The notes under the pieces are model-generated. The model was not told the DNA's origin, searched no databases, and worked only from the letters and a program-made list of their open reading frames with translations. This document shows, piece by piece, positions 7,900 through 17,489 of a stretch of 64,000 nucleotides of DNA. Location of the stretch: assembly GCF_041245805.1 (NCBI RefSeq), contig NZ_CP162490.1, forward strand, positions 4,813,001 to 4,877,000. Reading direction: 5' to 3'. This DNA is from Xanthomonas sp. DAR 34887 (lineage in GTDB: Bacteria > Pseudomonadota > Gammaproteobacteria > Xanthomonadales > Xanthomonadaceae). The number at the start of each line of letters is the position of its first letter. Position 1 is the stretch's first letter. Both the position numbers and the translations under genes were made by a program.

Positions 7900-10800
7900 T
7901 TAGTTCTCCATGTAGGGCGGCGGTCCCACACTTTCAATTAATTCTGCGCATTTCACGGGATCAGAGCGGCAAGCTGTGGTGAACGAATCGGCACCAACCG
8001 TCGGCATTGCCATGGCCTTAATAATATACTTTCCATATCTAAAAACAGCCGCCTGCCTAGCTCTTATTAAAACCTTCTCAGCCTTGGTAAGCCGAGCGCA
8101 CATTTTGATCTGCTCTTTTGTCATTTTTCGAGCATCTGCGGCAGTTAAAGGCTTGAAGTTTTCGACATCGACTCGCGGGCCATCATTGCTTCCAAGATGA
8201 ACGTGAGCGGGCTCATGCTCCGGCCTAAAATCAGTGACGTCCGGCCCCGGATTTGCGTGGATACTCACAGCTGCACCTGGAATCTTTAAGTCAATTAAAC
8301 CTAGAGGATCAAAAAACTCAAGTGGCTTTGCCATGACATATAGAAAGGTATTTGCCCCTCCGGCCAAACCGATCGGATCGCTCTGTTCATAGCGACCAGT
8401 GCTCGTATCGTAGTCCCGGAAATAGTTCTGGTTAAGCCCCGTCGCACCGTCATAGCGCTGCCCCGGGAAGCGCATCCCGAACCCGAACGTTGTGCCATCG
8501 CGATCTGGATCCTGATCCGGGGGCGTGTTGCCAAAGGCCTCGCCCTTGATGTCCCAGGTCCAGATCGCCACGTCGCGCGCCGGGTCGATGACTGTCCGCG
8601 GTGCGCCCAGGTGATCCGGCTGCACGTAGTTCAAGGCGGTGCCGGCCAGGACGCCCACCGGCAGGTCGTCGAGCCAGATGGCTTGCTGCAGCGCCTTGCC
8701 GTTGCCGTCGTAGTCGCCCAGCCAGTGGCCGGCTTCGTCGTAGAGCGTGTAGGTGTTGGTCGTGCCCAGGAAACGGCGCACCTGCTCGCCACGGTCGTTG
8801 TAGCGATATTCCATTGCCAGCGTGCCGCTGCGCTTGGCCTGGCTCATGCGGCCCGTCGCGTCGTAGGCGAACTCGCGTGCGGTGCCATCGATGGCCGTGG
8901 TGTTGCCCGCGGCGTCGTAGCTGCGCGCGGCGCCAGCCACGCTCGCTAGGCGGTGGCTGTCGGCCGGGTAGCTGTAGGTCTGGGCGCTGCCGTTGACCTG
9001 GGCGCTGAGACGGTTGCCGGTGGCGTCGTAGCTGTAGCCGTCGATCACGGTGCCGGTCGGGCCGTCCTTGAATGCGGTCAATCTATCTAGATTGTCGTAG
9101 CCCAAGCTCACGACCGGAGCGGTGTTGCCCGGCGCAGTCAGCGCCGTGAGGTTGCCGACCGGGTCGAAGCCGAAGCCGACGTTGAGGCCGTCGCTGCGGC
9201 TGTCCTGGATCGCCAGCGGGCGATAGTCCTGGTCGAACACGCGCTGCAGTGGGCGGCCGTTACCGTAAAACCAGCCGGCGCTGGGGCCGAACGGGTAGTA
9301 GGTGGCGCCGCTCAGCAGCTTTTGCCGCGTGCCGCCCGCAGGCGTGACACCCACTTCCGTGGCCTGGCCCAGCGCGTTGCGCACGTAGTCCACCACCGCG
9401 CCATCCGGATACGTGACCCGGCTCAGGCGGCCGCCCTTGGTGTAGGCGTAGCGCACGGTCAGTGCCTTGCCATTGGTGGTCTGCACCTTGCGCACCATGC
9501 GCCCGAAGCGGTCGTAGCAATACTGGGTCAGTCCGCTGCCGTCCTGCAGCTTGCTCAGGCGACCCAGCGCGAAGGTCTCGCCAGTCGCGCAGACGGTCTG
9601 GCTCGCGTCGTAGGTATAGGTGGCGATCAGCGCTTTGTCCGCGTAGGTCGCCTTGGTCAAGCGGCCGAGCGCGTCGTAGATGTAGCTGGTCTTGGTGGCG
9701 CGCGCGTCGGTCTGGGTCGCGAGGTTGCCGGCGCTGTTGTAGGTGTAGCTGGTCACGCCGGTGTCGGGACTGGTCAGTTTGAGCAGATCACCCAGGCCGT
9801 TGTATTGGTAGCTCGTGGCCAGGCCCTTGGGATCGGTGACCTTGGTGGTGCGGTCCAGCGCGTCGTAGTCGAACTGGGTCTTCGCGGCGATGCCGCCCAC
9901 GTCCTGCAGGGTCTGTTTGACCCGGTCCAGCGGGTCGTAGTCGGTCTGGGTCTTGCGCTTGAGCGCGTCGGTGGCCAAGGACATATTGCCGTTGTCGTCG
10001 TAGCCGAAGTCGGTAGGGTCGGCTTCGGCCGTGGCCTGCGTGGCCAGCTGGCCGAGCTTGTTGTAGATCCGCGACAGCGTGTGCTTGAGCGTGCCGGACG
10101 CGTCCTTGGTGTCTTCCTTGGCTCGATTGCCGGACGCATCCAGCGTGTAGTGGATGTTGTTACCGACGCCATCGGTCACGTCGGTCAGGCGGTGCGCGGC
10201 GTCGTAGCCGTACGTGACGAAGGTGCCGTCAGGATCGGTGACCTTGCTGACGTTGCCCACCTCATCGTAGGCGACGATCGTGGGTTGATCCTGGTCCGAC
10301 GGCGTGCCGTCGGCATTCGCCCGCAGCGTGCTCGAGGCCATCCAGCCGCGGGGCGTATAGGTGAGGTCGCGGATCAGCGCGTTGGCATCCTGGGTGCGCG
10401 TCGGGCGGCCATTGCGGTCGTAGGCCACATAGGTGGTGGCGCGGCCCAGCGCATCGACCACCTGATACAAGTCCCCGGCGCGATGGCAGGCGCCGCCGAG
10501 GTTGCTGCAACCGGATTCGTCGGCGGTGAGGTAGTAGCGATAGCTAATAGTGTCAGCCACGTCGGTGCGCGGGCCATCCTTGCTCAGCACCAGGCCGATC
10601 TGTGGGCATTGCGCGCCATCGACGGTATCGCAGTAGCTGGTCAGCCACTGGCGCACACCGGTCGGCGCATTGGCCGCGCTGCCACAGCTGTAACTCATGG
10701 CGGCGGAGATGGACGGATCGACCTCGCAGCGTGCGGTTTGCTGGCCGTGTGCGTTGTAGGCCCAGGCCGTCTTGGCGGCGGTGGCGCCGGCCGCATCGAG

Positions 10801-12390
10801 CACGGTGCGGGTCAGCGGCACGCGCAGACTGGCGTTCCAGGTGGTGTTGGTCGTGCGTTGCTGCGCGGTGCCCGAGGCATCGATCTGCTGGGTCAGCAGT
10901 CCATCCGCCGAATAGGTCGTCTTGGTGACCGTCCCCTTGAAGTCTGTCACCGAGGCCGGATAGCCGTTGGCATCGTAGGTCAGCGACTTCCACGGCTGGT
11001 TGCATTGGTCGCCGCAGGGAACGCTGGCGCCAAAGGAGCGCAGTGTGCCGAAGCCGGTATTCGTGAAAGAGAGCCTGACGCTCTTTCCCATTGGGCCGGT
11101 GATCGTCGCATCGTACCCACCATTTCTAATGATGCTGTCGTATTCAAAACTGGTCAGATCCGCATTTCCGGCAAAGGCCGTGGACGCCACGCGCCTCGTA
11201 GTGTTCCCCTGGTATTTGATCGTTTCGTAGCGAACGCCTTTTTCGTCAATCACTCCGGTCAAAACACCTGGAAGATTGTTGTTCCCGGTGTTAGCGCCTT
11301 CATTGTAGACATAGGAAAGCACCTTCCCATCGGGATAGGTAACGCTAGTGAGATATCCGGCGGCGTTGTAAGCATAGCCAAGGCTTCCGCCGTCCGGCTG
11401 AATGATAGCGATCAGTCGCGCCGCACTGTCATAGCTCAAGTTGAGATTTCGACCAAACTGGTCGGTCACTGCAATCAACAGCCCAGCCTTTGGCGCAATA
11501 CTGACAGGCGTATTGCTATCGCTGTAGGCAAATGCAAGAACTCTTTGCCCAGCCTGATCGCTCACCTCTTTAATCAGCCCGCCTGCGTCGTAGGACTCGG
11601 TTTGATAATTCGCCGAAAGCTGGAGCGCGTAACCAGCCCCGGCCGGAAGCTCGACAAGCTTCTCAGCAACGTCCTGGTCACCTTTCCAGACACCATTTGC
11701 AAGCACGAAGCGAATCACGCCGCCATCCGGCCGAAACGCGTTAATAATTTGCTGACTATCCGCCATGTCAGAGCGCTGAATTTCCAAGCGCCTGTCATAG
11801 ATGTGCCTCCACTGAGGCCCTAAATTGGAAGACGCAACGACCGAAGAGCTGTTATAGAACCTGCGGAACACGAGATTCGAGGCAGAGCGGAAATCCGTTT
11901 CCTGGCGATACAGATTTCCTGTCGATGCGTTTACCGGATCGCCTTCAAAGGGGCTTCCTGGATTGTCGCCATTGACTGATGCCGAACTGTCGCGACTACC
12001 GCGCGGACCGGTGCCGTCTCTATCCGCCCCAAGCCCAGCCGTGCAGCGAGTATGGCAACCCCCCAGATTTTTCTGGGGCACGCCGCCGCCCCGGCTTAGC
12101 GTGGCATGGACGTTCGTGCCGCTCGATCCATTCAAATAAATGACCGCAACAATATCGCCCGTTCCGTAGCGAACCGAGATCTGAGGTGGATTGGTACAAG
12201 TTCCGTTACACAGATCAGTTATCTTTTTGGTGACAAATCCCACGGCCTCGCCAACGGTGGCAAACGAGCCGACCCCATGTATGGACTGGACGGTATAAGG
12301 CGCGCCATAGTCGCCGGTTTGCCCAAAGACCCTCGCAGGGAGAAGCGCAAGGACGCTCAAAGCGATAAAAACAGCGAGGCGTTTCAACAT
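7900..12390 (-). CDS. Secreted RHS-repeat polymorphic toxin
   Basis: About 1496 residues. The ATG at 12390 has AAGGA 7 bases upstream and starts a signal peptide (MLKRLAVFIALSVLALLPAR..VFGQ); the upstream in-frame extension is rejected. A DUF6531-type entry follows (GDPVNASTGNLYRQETDF), then many YD/RHS repeats (for example TSYQYNGLGDL, TSYIYDALGRL) and the conserved core end around NQNYFRDYDTSTGRYEQSDP. After FFDPLGLIDL the sequence changes to an AT-richer variable tip of about 130 residues with EHEPAHVHLGSNDGPRV, an HxH segment reminiscent of DUF4160-type domains, and KMTKEQIKMCARL. The tip is the presumed toxin, its activity unknown. There is no PAAR or VgrG-type N-terminus, so Sec export rather than T6SS loading is likely. 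The immunity gene follows at once. Confidence 0.9.
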   Translation of the reverse strand: MLKRLAVFIALSVLALLPARVFGQTGDYGAPYTVQSIHGVGSFATVGEAVGFVTKKITDLCNGTCTNPPQISVRYGTGDIVAVIYLNGSSGTNVHATLSRGGGVPQKNLGGCHTRCTAGLGADRDGTGPRGSRDSSASVNGDNPGSPFEGDPVNASTGNLYRQETDFRSASNLVFRRFYNSSSVVASSNLGPQWRHIYDRRLEIQRSDMADSQQIINAFRPDGGVIRFVLANGVWKGDQDVAEKLVELPAGAGYALQLSANYQTESYDAGGLIKEVSDQAGQRVLAFAYSDSNTPVSIAPKAGLLIAVTDQFGRNLNLSYDSAARLIAIIQPDGGSLGYAYNAAGYLTSVTYPDGKVLSYVYNEGANTGNNNLPGVLTGVIDEKGVRYETIKYQGNTTRRVASTAFAGNADLTSFEYDSIIRNGGYDATITGPMGKSVRLSFTNTGFGTLRSFGASVPCGDQCNQPWKSLTYDANGYPASVTDFKGTVTKTTYSADGLLTQQIDASGTAQQRTTNTTWNASLRVPLTRTVLDAAGATAAKTAWAYNAHGQQTARCEVDPSISAAMSYSCGSAANAPTGVRQWLTSYCDTVDGAQCPQIGLVLSKDGPRTDVADTISYRYYLTADESGCSNLGGACHRAGDLYQVVDALGRATTYVAYDRNGRPTRTQDANALIRDLTYTPRGWMASSTLRANADGTPSDQDQPTIVAYDEVGNVSKVTDPDGTFVTYGYDAAHRLTDVTDGVGNNIHYTLDASGNRAKEDTKDASGTLKHTLSRIYNKLGQLATQATAEADPTDFGYDDNGNMSLATDALKRKTQTDYDPLDRVKQTLQDVGGIAAKTQFDYDALDRTTKVTDPKGLATSYQYNGLGDLLKLTSPDTGVTSYTYNSAGNLATQTDARATKTSYIYDALGRLTKATYADKALIATYTYDASQTVCATGETFALGRLSKLQDGSGLTQYCYDRFGRMVRKVQTTNGKALTVRYAYTKGGRLSRVTYPDGAVVDYVRNALGQATEVGVTPAGGTRQKLLSGATYYPFGPSAGWFYGNGRPLQRVFDQDYRPLAIQDSRSDGLNVGFGFDPVGNLTALTAPGNTAPVVSLGYDNLDRLTAFKDGPTGTVIDGYSYDATGNRLSAQVNGSAQTYSYPADSHRLASVAGAARSYDAAGNTTAIDGTAREFAYDATGRMSQAKRSGTLAMEYRYNDRGEQVRRFLGTTNTYTLYDEAGHWLGDYDGNGKALQQAIWLDDLPVGVLAGTALNYVQPDHLGAPRTVIDPARDVAIWTWDIKGEAFGNTPPDQDPDRDGTTFGFGMRFPGQRYDGATGLNQNYFRDYDTSTGRYEQSDPIGLAGGANTFLYVMAKPLEFFDPLGLIDLKIPGAAVSIHANPGPDVTDFRPEHEPAHVHLGSNDGPRVDVENFKPLTAADARKMTKEQIKMCARLTKAEKVLIRARQAAVFRYGKYIIKAMAMPTVGADSFTTACRSDPVKCAELIESVGPPPYMEN

Positions 12391-12638
12391 AGCTTCATCC
12401 TTGAGCTTCGATAGCGTTGTAGGCGGACAACCGCAGGGCACAGGCAGTGCCTGGCCCGACAAGCTTACCGAACTTTGTTGCAAAATTTGAGACGGCTAGA
12501 ACTTTTTGCAGGAGCCGGCCTGACCCGCTGTCAGCGGACAAGGGGCTGGGCGCGCCTCAGCCAACGCTACGTCTAGCAACTTGGATATTGATGCTACCCA
12601 GGCGCACAATCAAAAAACTCTAGACACGGGACACCGCG

Positions 12639-12938
12639 ATGTATGGAACGTGGATCGCAGTCGTCGCAGGCCTCATCGCGCTGACACTGGCACTCAATGG
12701 ATGGATCCTGGCAAGGACACGCATGAACCCGCACCATGGCGCGAGGCTCGCCTTCTTCAGTGCACTCACCTCGCTTCTCGCGCTACCCATTTGTCTTGCA
12801 AGCTTTGGCGTCTATGCCATGGGTCTTTTCAAAGATCTTCCAAACCCATCCGGCATCACCTTCTTGACAAGCGCGGCCGTGGTGCTCCTTTCCACCATCA
12901 CGGCCGCAGTCAAATCCCGGCGCAATTCCCATTCCTAG
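12639..12938 (+). CDS. Small membrane protein
   Basis: 99 residues from the ATG at 12639, with three predicted membrane helices (near 5-24, 36-58 and 73-90) and a basic C-terminus (KSRRNSHS). It is divergent from the RHS gene. No family recognised. Confidence 0.55.
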   Translation: MYGTWIAVVAGLIALTLALNGWILARTRMNPHHGARLAFFSALTSLLALPICLASFGVYAMGLFKDLPNPSGITFLTSAAVVLLSTITAAVKSRRNSHS

Positions 12939-13104
12939 GCAACCGACGATCGTGCTCGGAGCCGACCAGCGTTGGCTGGCACAGCCGATCGGCCGGCGTG
13001 CTTGCTCAGCGCACCTTCGCTTCCGGCATGGGCGTGATGACCAGCGCACTATCCGTCCTCGCCACCATGTGTGTATGTTTCCGACCAGCCACCGAGCCGC
13101 TACG

Positions 13105-14598
13105 ATGAACACCAAATTCCTCCTTGTGCTGCTGGTCGCCATTGCGTGCATGGCGCCGCACGTCTCCGTCAACGCGGCGGAGGCGGAGGCGCTGGCACCC
13201 GCGCCCGCCGGGGAGGTCGCGGCGGACGTCGTGCGTGCGGATTTTGCGACCCTGTACCGGACATTGCGCGAGGCACATTTCGACCTTTATGCGCACCGTC
13301 CCAAGGCGGATTACGACAGGGCCTACCGTACGATGACGGCGTCGATCCGCGGCCCCATGACACCGGTCGCGGTGGCCACGCTGTTCCAGAAATTCGTGGC
13401 GTACGGGCGGATCGGGCACGCACGGATCGATGCGCCCATCGTTGCATTCGTGACGCATCTGCAGGGCGGCGGCACCTTGGTGCCGCTATTCGTGCGCGTC
13501 GATGGCGACAAGGTGCTGTTGACCGAACCGGCGGAGGCCAGCGGCACACTGCGCGCGGGCGTGGAGATCACCGCCATCGACGGGGTCCCGATCCATGCCG
13601 TGCTGGACCGGCTTTCGGCCTACGTGTCTGCAGAGCGTCCCTACATGGCCTTTGCACAGATGGAAGAAAGCTTTCCGGCGCTGCTGTGGCTCGACCGCGG
13701 CGTCGTCGCCTCGGTCTCGGTCACGGCGACGATTGCCGGCCAATCGGTGACCGTTCCCGTGCCGGCAGTGACCCTGGATCAACGCAAGGCGTTGGACGCC
13801 AGGTATCCGAACCCTGGCCTTGCCACCGATTTCGCTGCCCGCGACTACAGAGTAGTAGCGCCGGGCATCGCCTACTTGCGTCCCGGCCCGTTCTTCAACA
13901 GCGAACCGGGTGCTGACGACGGGTCCCACTCCTATCGGGCGACTGCGTTCCTGGCATTCATCGACGACAGCTTCCGCAAGCTCATCGCTGGCGGCGCCAG
14001 CGATCTCATCATCGACCTCCGCAACAATCCGGGCGGGGACAACAGTTTCAGCGACCCGATGGTGGCCTGGTTCGCCACCCGTCCTTTCCGCTTCGCGTCC
14101 TCCTTCACGCTCAAGGCAAGTGCGGCGACCAAGGCGGACTACGCGCGCCTGCGCACCGCCAACGCGCCCATCGATCCCGATTTCGCACGGCAGATGGAAG
14201 CCGAGACGCATCAGCCCAACGGTACCCGTTACCGCTATGAACTTCCCCTCGTCCAACCGCGGCCCGCGCCACGCTACCAAGGGCGCGTGTGGGTGCTGGT
14301 CAACCGCCACAGCTATTCGAACGCGGCCTCCACCGCCGCGCTCGTCCAGGATTATGGGTTCGGCAAGGTCATCGGCGAGGAGACCGCCGACGTGGCCTCC
14401 AATTACGCATCGGTGCAGAGCTTCACGCTGCCCGGGACCAAGCTCTCGGTCACCTATCCCAAGAGCCACTTCATTCGCCCCAACGGCAAGGACGAGGTAG
14501 CGAGAGTGCGGCTCGATTTTCCGATCGGCCGGCCACCGGTCACCAGTGCCGACGATGTGGTGCTGAGCCAAGCGCTGGCGATCGTCCGGCAGCGCTAG
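13105..14598 (+). CDS. S41 family (C-terminal processing-type) peptidase
   Basis: About 497 residues from the ATG at 13105, which begins a signal peptide (MNTKFLLVLLVAIACMAPHV...NAAEA). The N-terminal helical part is followed by a PDZ-like segment (GTLRAGVEITAIDGVPI) and the S41 catalytic domain: DLIIDLRNNPGGDNSF (the substrate-gate strand) and VNRHSYSNAASTAALVQDYG, where Ser ~405 is the likely nucleophile, then GEETADVASNY. It should be a periplasmic or outer-membrane-associated serine protease. Upstream in-frame sequence to 12952 lacks a signal peptide and is not used. Confidence 0.88.
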   Translation: MNTKFLLVLLVAIACMAPHVSVNAAEAEALAPAPAGEVAADVVRADFATLYRTLREAHFDLYAHRPKADYDRAYRTMTASIRGPMTPVAVATLFQKFVAYGRIGHARIDAPIVAFVTHLQGGGTLVPLFVRVDGDKVLLTEPAEASGTLRAGVEITAIDGVPIHAVLDRLSAYVSAERPYMAFAQMEESFPALLWLDRGVVASVSVTATIAGQSVTVPVPAVTLDQRKALDARYPNPGLATDFAARDYRVVAPGIAYLRPGPFFNSEPGADDGSHSYRATAFLAFIDDSFRKLIAGGASDLIIDLRNNPGGDNSFSDPMVAWFATRPFRFASSFTLKASAATKADYARLRTANAPIDPDFARQMEAETHQPNGTRYRYELPLVQPRPAPRYQGRVWVLVNRHSYSNAASTAALVQDYGFGKVIGEETADVASNYASVQSFTLPGTKLSVTYPKSHFIRPNGKDEVARVRLDFPIGRPPVTSADDVVLSQALAIVRQR

Positions 14599-14736
14599 CG
14601 CGTGCCGGCCATGTCCCGCGCCAGCACCGACCACCAAGGCGCTGCCCATCGCGGCGCAGCGGCCCCGCAGGATGCGAGGCCACGCGCCGCGGCGCCAAAA
14701 GCGCGTGACGCCTATCCGAGTGACGAAGGCGCCGCG

Positions 14737-15120
14737 TTATGCCGCAGGCGTGATCACCAGCGCGCCATCGACGATGGCGATCAGCGGCTTACTGCCCGGC
14801 GCGAATCCCAAGGCTTCCAACCACTGCCCGCTCAGGCGCAGGGTGGGAATGCGCTGGCTCTGCCGGTGGCCTTCCACCAGCACGTCGTGGCAGGTGTAGC
14901 CAATGGTGCACTGCGTGGGTTGGTGCGGACGCGGTGCGCGCTTGGGCGGCAGTTCGTCTTCCGTCAGGACCGGATTGAACAGCGTGGTGTACGTCAGGTC
15001 GCCGAGCGGGACGCGCGGCATCGGGGCCGGGACGAAAGGCGCCACGTGCAGCGGCACTGCATCGCGAATACGGCGGCCGGGAGATGGGTTGCTCGTGGAT
15101 GCGATCGCTTTGCGGGACAT
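14737..15120 (-). CDS. SymE-like toxin, copy 1
   Basis: About 127 residues from the ATG at 15120. The N-terminal half is a proline/arginine-rich linker. The C-terminal ~60 residues carry the SymE fold signature: RIPTLRLSGQWLEALGF followed by a short strand and DGALVITPA, preceded by a TIGYTCHDV segment. In E. coli SymE is an SOS-induced, RNA- or nucleoid-affecting toxin controlled by the antisense RNA SymR. It is nearly identical to 17490-17879, and the two copies flank the T4SS effector/immunity pair. The long leader (15121 to about 15400) also matches. Confidence 0.8.
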   Translation of the reverse strand: MSRKAIASTSNPSPGRRIRDAVPLHVAPFVPAPMPRVPLGDLTYTTLFNPVLTEDELPPKRAPRPHQPTQCTIGYTCHDVLVEGHRQSQRIPTLRLSGQWLEALGFAPGSKPLIAIVDGALVITPAA

Positions 15121-15280
15121 AGTGGATTCCTCGGTAGAAAGGGAATCCGCCACGCCGAGACCAATCGAGGTGGCGGACGGGACGTGTCGGTCTACCGGAC
15201 CAAGGACCGGCGGGGCCGAAGCCCCCCGCGTACCGCCCGCCATGAAGTGGCGAGCACGCGCTTCGCACAATGCAGGCAAC

Positions 15281-15310
15281 AAAAAAGCGCCAAGCATCGA
15301 AGATGGGCGC
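15281..15310 (-). terminator. Hairpin plus T-run in the symE1 leader
   Basis: On the minus strand GCGCC pairs with GGCGC across a 14-base loop and is followed by six T residues, the form of an intrinsic terminator or attenuator. It lies about 160 bases upstream of the symE1 start codon, inside the conserved leader, so it may end a short leader RNA. Upstream of it (plus-strand 15305-15325) the unit TGGGCGC occurs three times in tandem, against once in the other copy. Confidence 0.55.
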
Positions 15311-15417
15311 TGGGCGCTGGGCGCTGGTGCGCCTCGATAGCGGGAGACCAATCCCGGCTGCGCGATTTAACGCAGCAACTCGATCCTGCTATTTGCCAGG
15401 GGCCGATATCAACGACA

Positions 15418-16851
15418 TCAAAGCGAGTGCTGCAACGGACGTTGTTGTTGCCCTTGGGTACGTTGCTGCTCCACGGACTGCTCTTGGACTTGGCGCTGGT
15501 TGATGGCCTCGACCTGGCTGAAGCTTTCCTGCATGGGGCGTTGGGCGGCTTCCGCGGTAGGCATGTGAGCCCTTAGTTTTGCCGGATCCTTGGGGTCGCC
15601 CTGAACCACGATGATGTTTTGCGCCGCAGGCAGATCTTTGGTTTTTTCGCTTAGCAGGACGTGATCCACTCGGGTGATCCCGTTGTCCTTGGCCAGGGCA
15701 AGCAGGCTAGCGGAGGTGCGCTCGCTGACGTCATCGAACGTACGGCCATTTGCTTGATCCAACTCCCGAACCTTGCCACGGATGTCCTCCAGCATTCTGT
15801 GGTCCGGGTGATTTGGGTTGGCCGGGGTGAATAGCACTTCTGGCGCTAGCGCGTTGCTTGGAGCGGACTCGCGTTGGTGGCCAGTGTTCTTGAGCTGGAC
15901 GTAGCCAAATCCGTCCTTGCCCAAGTCCACAACAGGGAAGGTCTTCGCTTCACCCAAGTCCAGGCCATTGTGCTCCAGTTGATTGGGCTCAAGACCCAGC
16001 GAGTGAAGATCGATACGCACATCGGGCGGGCGCCGCCCTTCCGCATACCACGCATAGTTTTTTGCGATGTGGCTGATCGGATGAGCGCCGTAATAGTTCC
16101 GGTAGTCGGAGTCGCCTAGCTTTCCGAGTGTTCCCTTGCCGTCGTAGAAGCACTGTTCAACCGCACGGGTAACCGGCTCGCCGCGGGTGTGCGGATAGCG
16201 CGTCAGCGCTTCATAACTGAGACCTTTTTCGAACTGCACGTCGAGGGAGCTACGATCCACGCATCGGGACTTCGATCGCGCCAATAGCGCGGCCTCCTGC
16301 TCATCATGGGGTAGCGCAGGTTGCATGTGCCCTATGCGGCTGTTCAACGCGCGCAACCCAGAGACTTCGGCCAAGGCTTCGTCTTCCCGCCCGCGATCCA
16401 GGTACTGCCGCACCGGCTCGGTCAGGTTGACCATCGTTTCCCGATTGGCGTAGGCCTCGTTCATCGCATTGCGCACGCGCTCGCCAAATGCATCGAGCGC
16501 TTCCGCCCGGGTCTTGGACAGCACACCATGCATCGCTTCATGACCCATGACTTCGGTCAGCAGGTCCAGCCGTTCACCCTTCACCGGCCAGTCCTTGAAA
16601 ACCGACTCGCTCACATAGAGCGTGCCCGGCCTACCATCCACTCCATCCTCGAAGTGCCCACCGCTGTGTTGGCCATGCGAGACGGCGATTCGGCCGATCT
16701 GCCTGGCGTCCGCGGCATTGGCGATCAGCCTGGAGAGGTAGGGCGATTCTGCCAGCGCGCCGCGAATGTCCTGTTCGGCATTCCTTGGCAGACGAGGATC
16801 GTCGGCCAAGTGCGACAGCAGTGGTTCAATACGGGGATCGACGGGCGTCAT
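15418..16851 (-). CDS. T4SS effector (X-Tfe type) with zinc-peptidase motif and XVIPCD tail
   Basis: 477 residues. The N-terminal domain contains EVMGHEAMHGV, an HExxH zinc-peptidase motif at residues 104-108, and a candidate third ligand Glu162 in ALAEVSGLRAL. The C-terminal ~135 residues match the Xanthomonadaceae VirD4-interacting domain (XVIPCD): NPNHPDHRMLEDIRGKV, then a conserved helix, RVDHVLLSE, NIIVVQGDP, and a Gln-rich tail. Such proteins are delivered into rival bacteria by the antibacterial type IV secretion system. I infer a secreted peptidase toxin; the target is unknown. The start codon overlaps the stop of the upstream immunity gene by 4 bases (ATGA). It lies between the two symE cassettes. 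Confidence 0.85.
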   Translation of the reverse strand: MTPVDPRIEPLLSHLADDPRLPRNAEQDIRGALAESPYLSRLIANAADARQIGRIAVSHGQHSGGHFEDGVDGRPGTLYVSESVFKDWPVKGERLDLLTEVMGHEAMHGVLSKTRAEALDAFGERVRNAMNEAYANRETMVNLTEPVRQYLDRGREDEALAEVSGLRALNSRIGHMQPALPHDEQEAALLARSKSRCVDRSSLDVQFEKGLSYEALTRYPHTRGEPVTRAVEQCFYDGKGTLGKLGDSDYRNYYGAHPISHIAKNYAWYAEGRRPPDVRIDLHSLGLEPNQLEHNGLDLGEAKTFPVVDLGKDGFGYVQLKNTGHQRESAPSNALAPEVLFTPANPNHPDHRMLEDIRGKVRELDQANGRTFDDVSERTSASLLALAKDNGITRVDHVLLSEKTKDLPAAQNIIVVQGDPKDPAKLRAHMPTAEAAQRPMQESFSQVEAINQRQVQEQSVEQQRTQGQQQRPLQHSL

Positions 16852-17462
16852 GCTTCACCTCCGCCAAACCGAATGCCATACACGCATTCTTTGGACTTCC
16901 CGCCATCGCTGGTGCGGTAGAGCAGGAGGCTGGCACTGACACCTTCCTTCCCGTCTCCAATGGCGCGCCAATGCTGACGCAACCAGCCTCGCTGGAAGTC
17001 ACGCTGCCCATGGCGCTTAAAGCCCATTTCTTCCAAGCGCCGCGAGAAGTCGTTGGCATCCCAGAAACAGACCGTCGTGTCGCGGTCCAGCGGTGCCCTC
17101 CCGTCAGGGAGCAACACGCGCACCTCGTTGTAGGGGAAGTCGGGTGGATTGGGAAGCGTGGTGGCCACAACGGCATAGCCATCCGCCAATGGGCGAATGG
17201 CACGCTCCGACGAAGAACCCGGCTTGGCCGGCGCAAAGGTCACGCCAAGTGCGGAAGCGAATCGCTCCTTGTCGGAGTCGCCTCGCGTCTTCAATGTGCC
17301 GGCATAGCGGAGCAAACGCGCTTGAAACTCGTGCATCGACACCGCGCCAGAAGGCGAAGCCTTCGGAGCGGAAGACGCCGCCTGGCGCGCGCAAGCGGAA
17401 GGCATGGCCACCAAGAGGACAAGCGAGAGGACGAATGGAAGGCGTTTCACGATTCCCCGCAT
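16848..17462 (-). CDS. Cognate immunity protein (X-Tfi type), exported
   Basis: About 204 residues from the ATG at 17462, which starts MRGIVKRLPFVLSLVLLVAM followed by PSACAR, a signal peptide ending in a lipobox-like Cys. The residue at -3 is Pro, so the lipobox is imperfect. X-Tfi immunity proteins are normally periplasmic lipoproteins encoded just upstream of their effector, exactly as here, with a 4-base overlap. Otherwise unrecognised; its partner relation is inferred from position and export signal. Confidence 0.75.
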   Translation of the reverse strand: MRGIVKRLPFVLSLVLLVAMPSACARQAASSAPKASPSGAVSMHEFQARLLRYAGTLKTRGDSDKERFASALGVTFAPAKPGSSSERAIRPLADGYAVVATTLPNPPDFPYNEVRVLLPDGRAPLDRDTTVCFWDANDFSRRLEEMGFKRHGQRDFQRGWLRQHWRAIGDGKEGVSASLLLYRTSDGGKSKECVYGIRFGGGEA

Positions 17463-17489
17463 GCCAGGCAGTGGCGCCAATCCTACAAG

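Larger units (their letters stand above)
14737..15406. repeat. symE cassette, direct repeat copy 1
   Basis: The gene and its ~285-base leader are repeated in the same orientation at 17490-18147. Shared landmarks in the leader are the TCCGCCAC..GTGGCGGA hairpin just before the ribosome binding site, the CGTACCGCCCGCCATGAAG block, the terminator hairpin and the distal CCGGCTGCGTGATTT-type segment. The two copies bracket the effector/immunity operon at 15418-17462. Confidence 0.75.

Noticed and set aside
9322..11823. Long open frame of 833 codons on the plus strand
   Set aside because: It is the antisense of the RHS repeats; regular GC-rich repeats keep the opposite strand open. No start signal.
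13486..14649. 387-codon minus-strand frame over the S41 peptidase
   Set aside because: Antisense shadow; the plus strand has signal peptide, PDZ-like and catalytic motifs in order.
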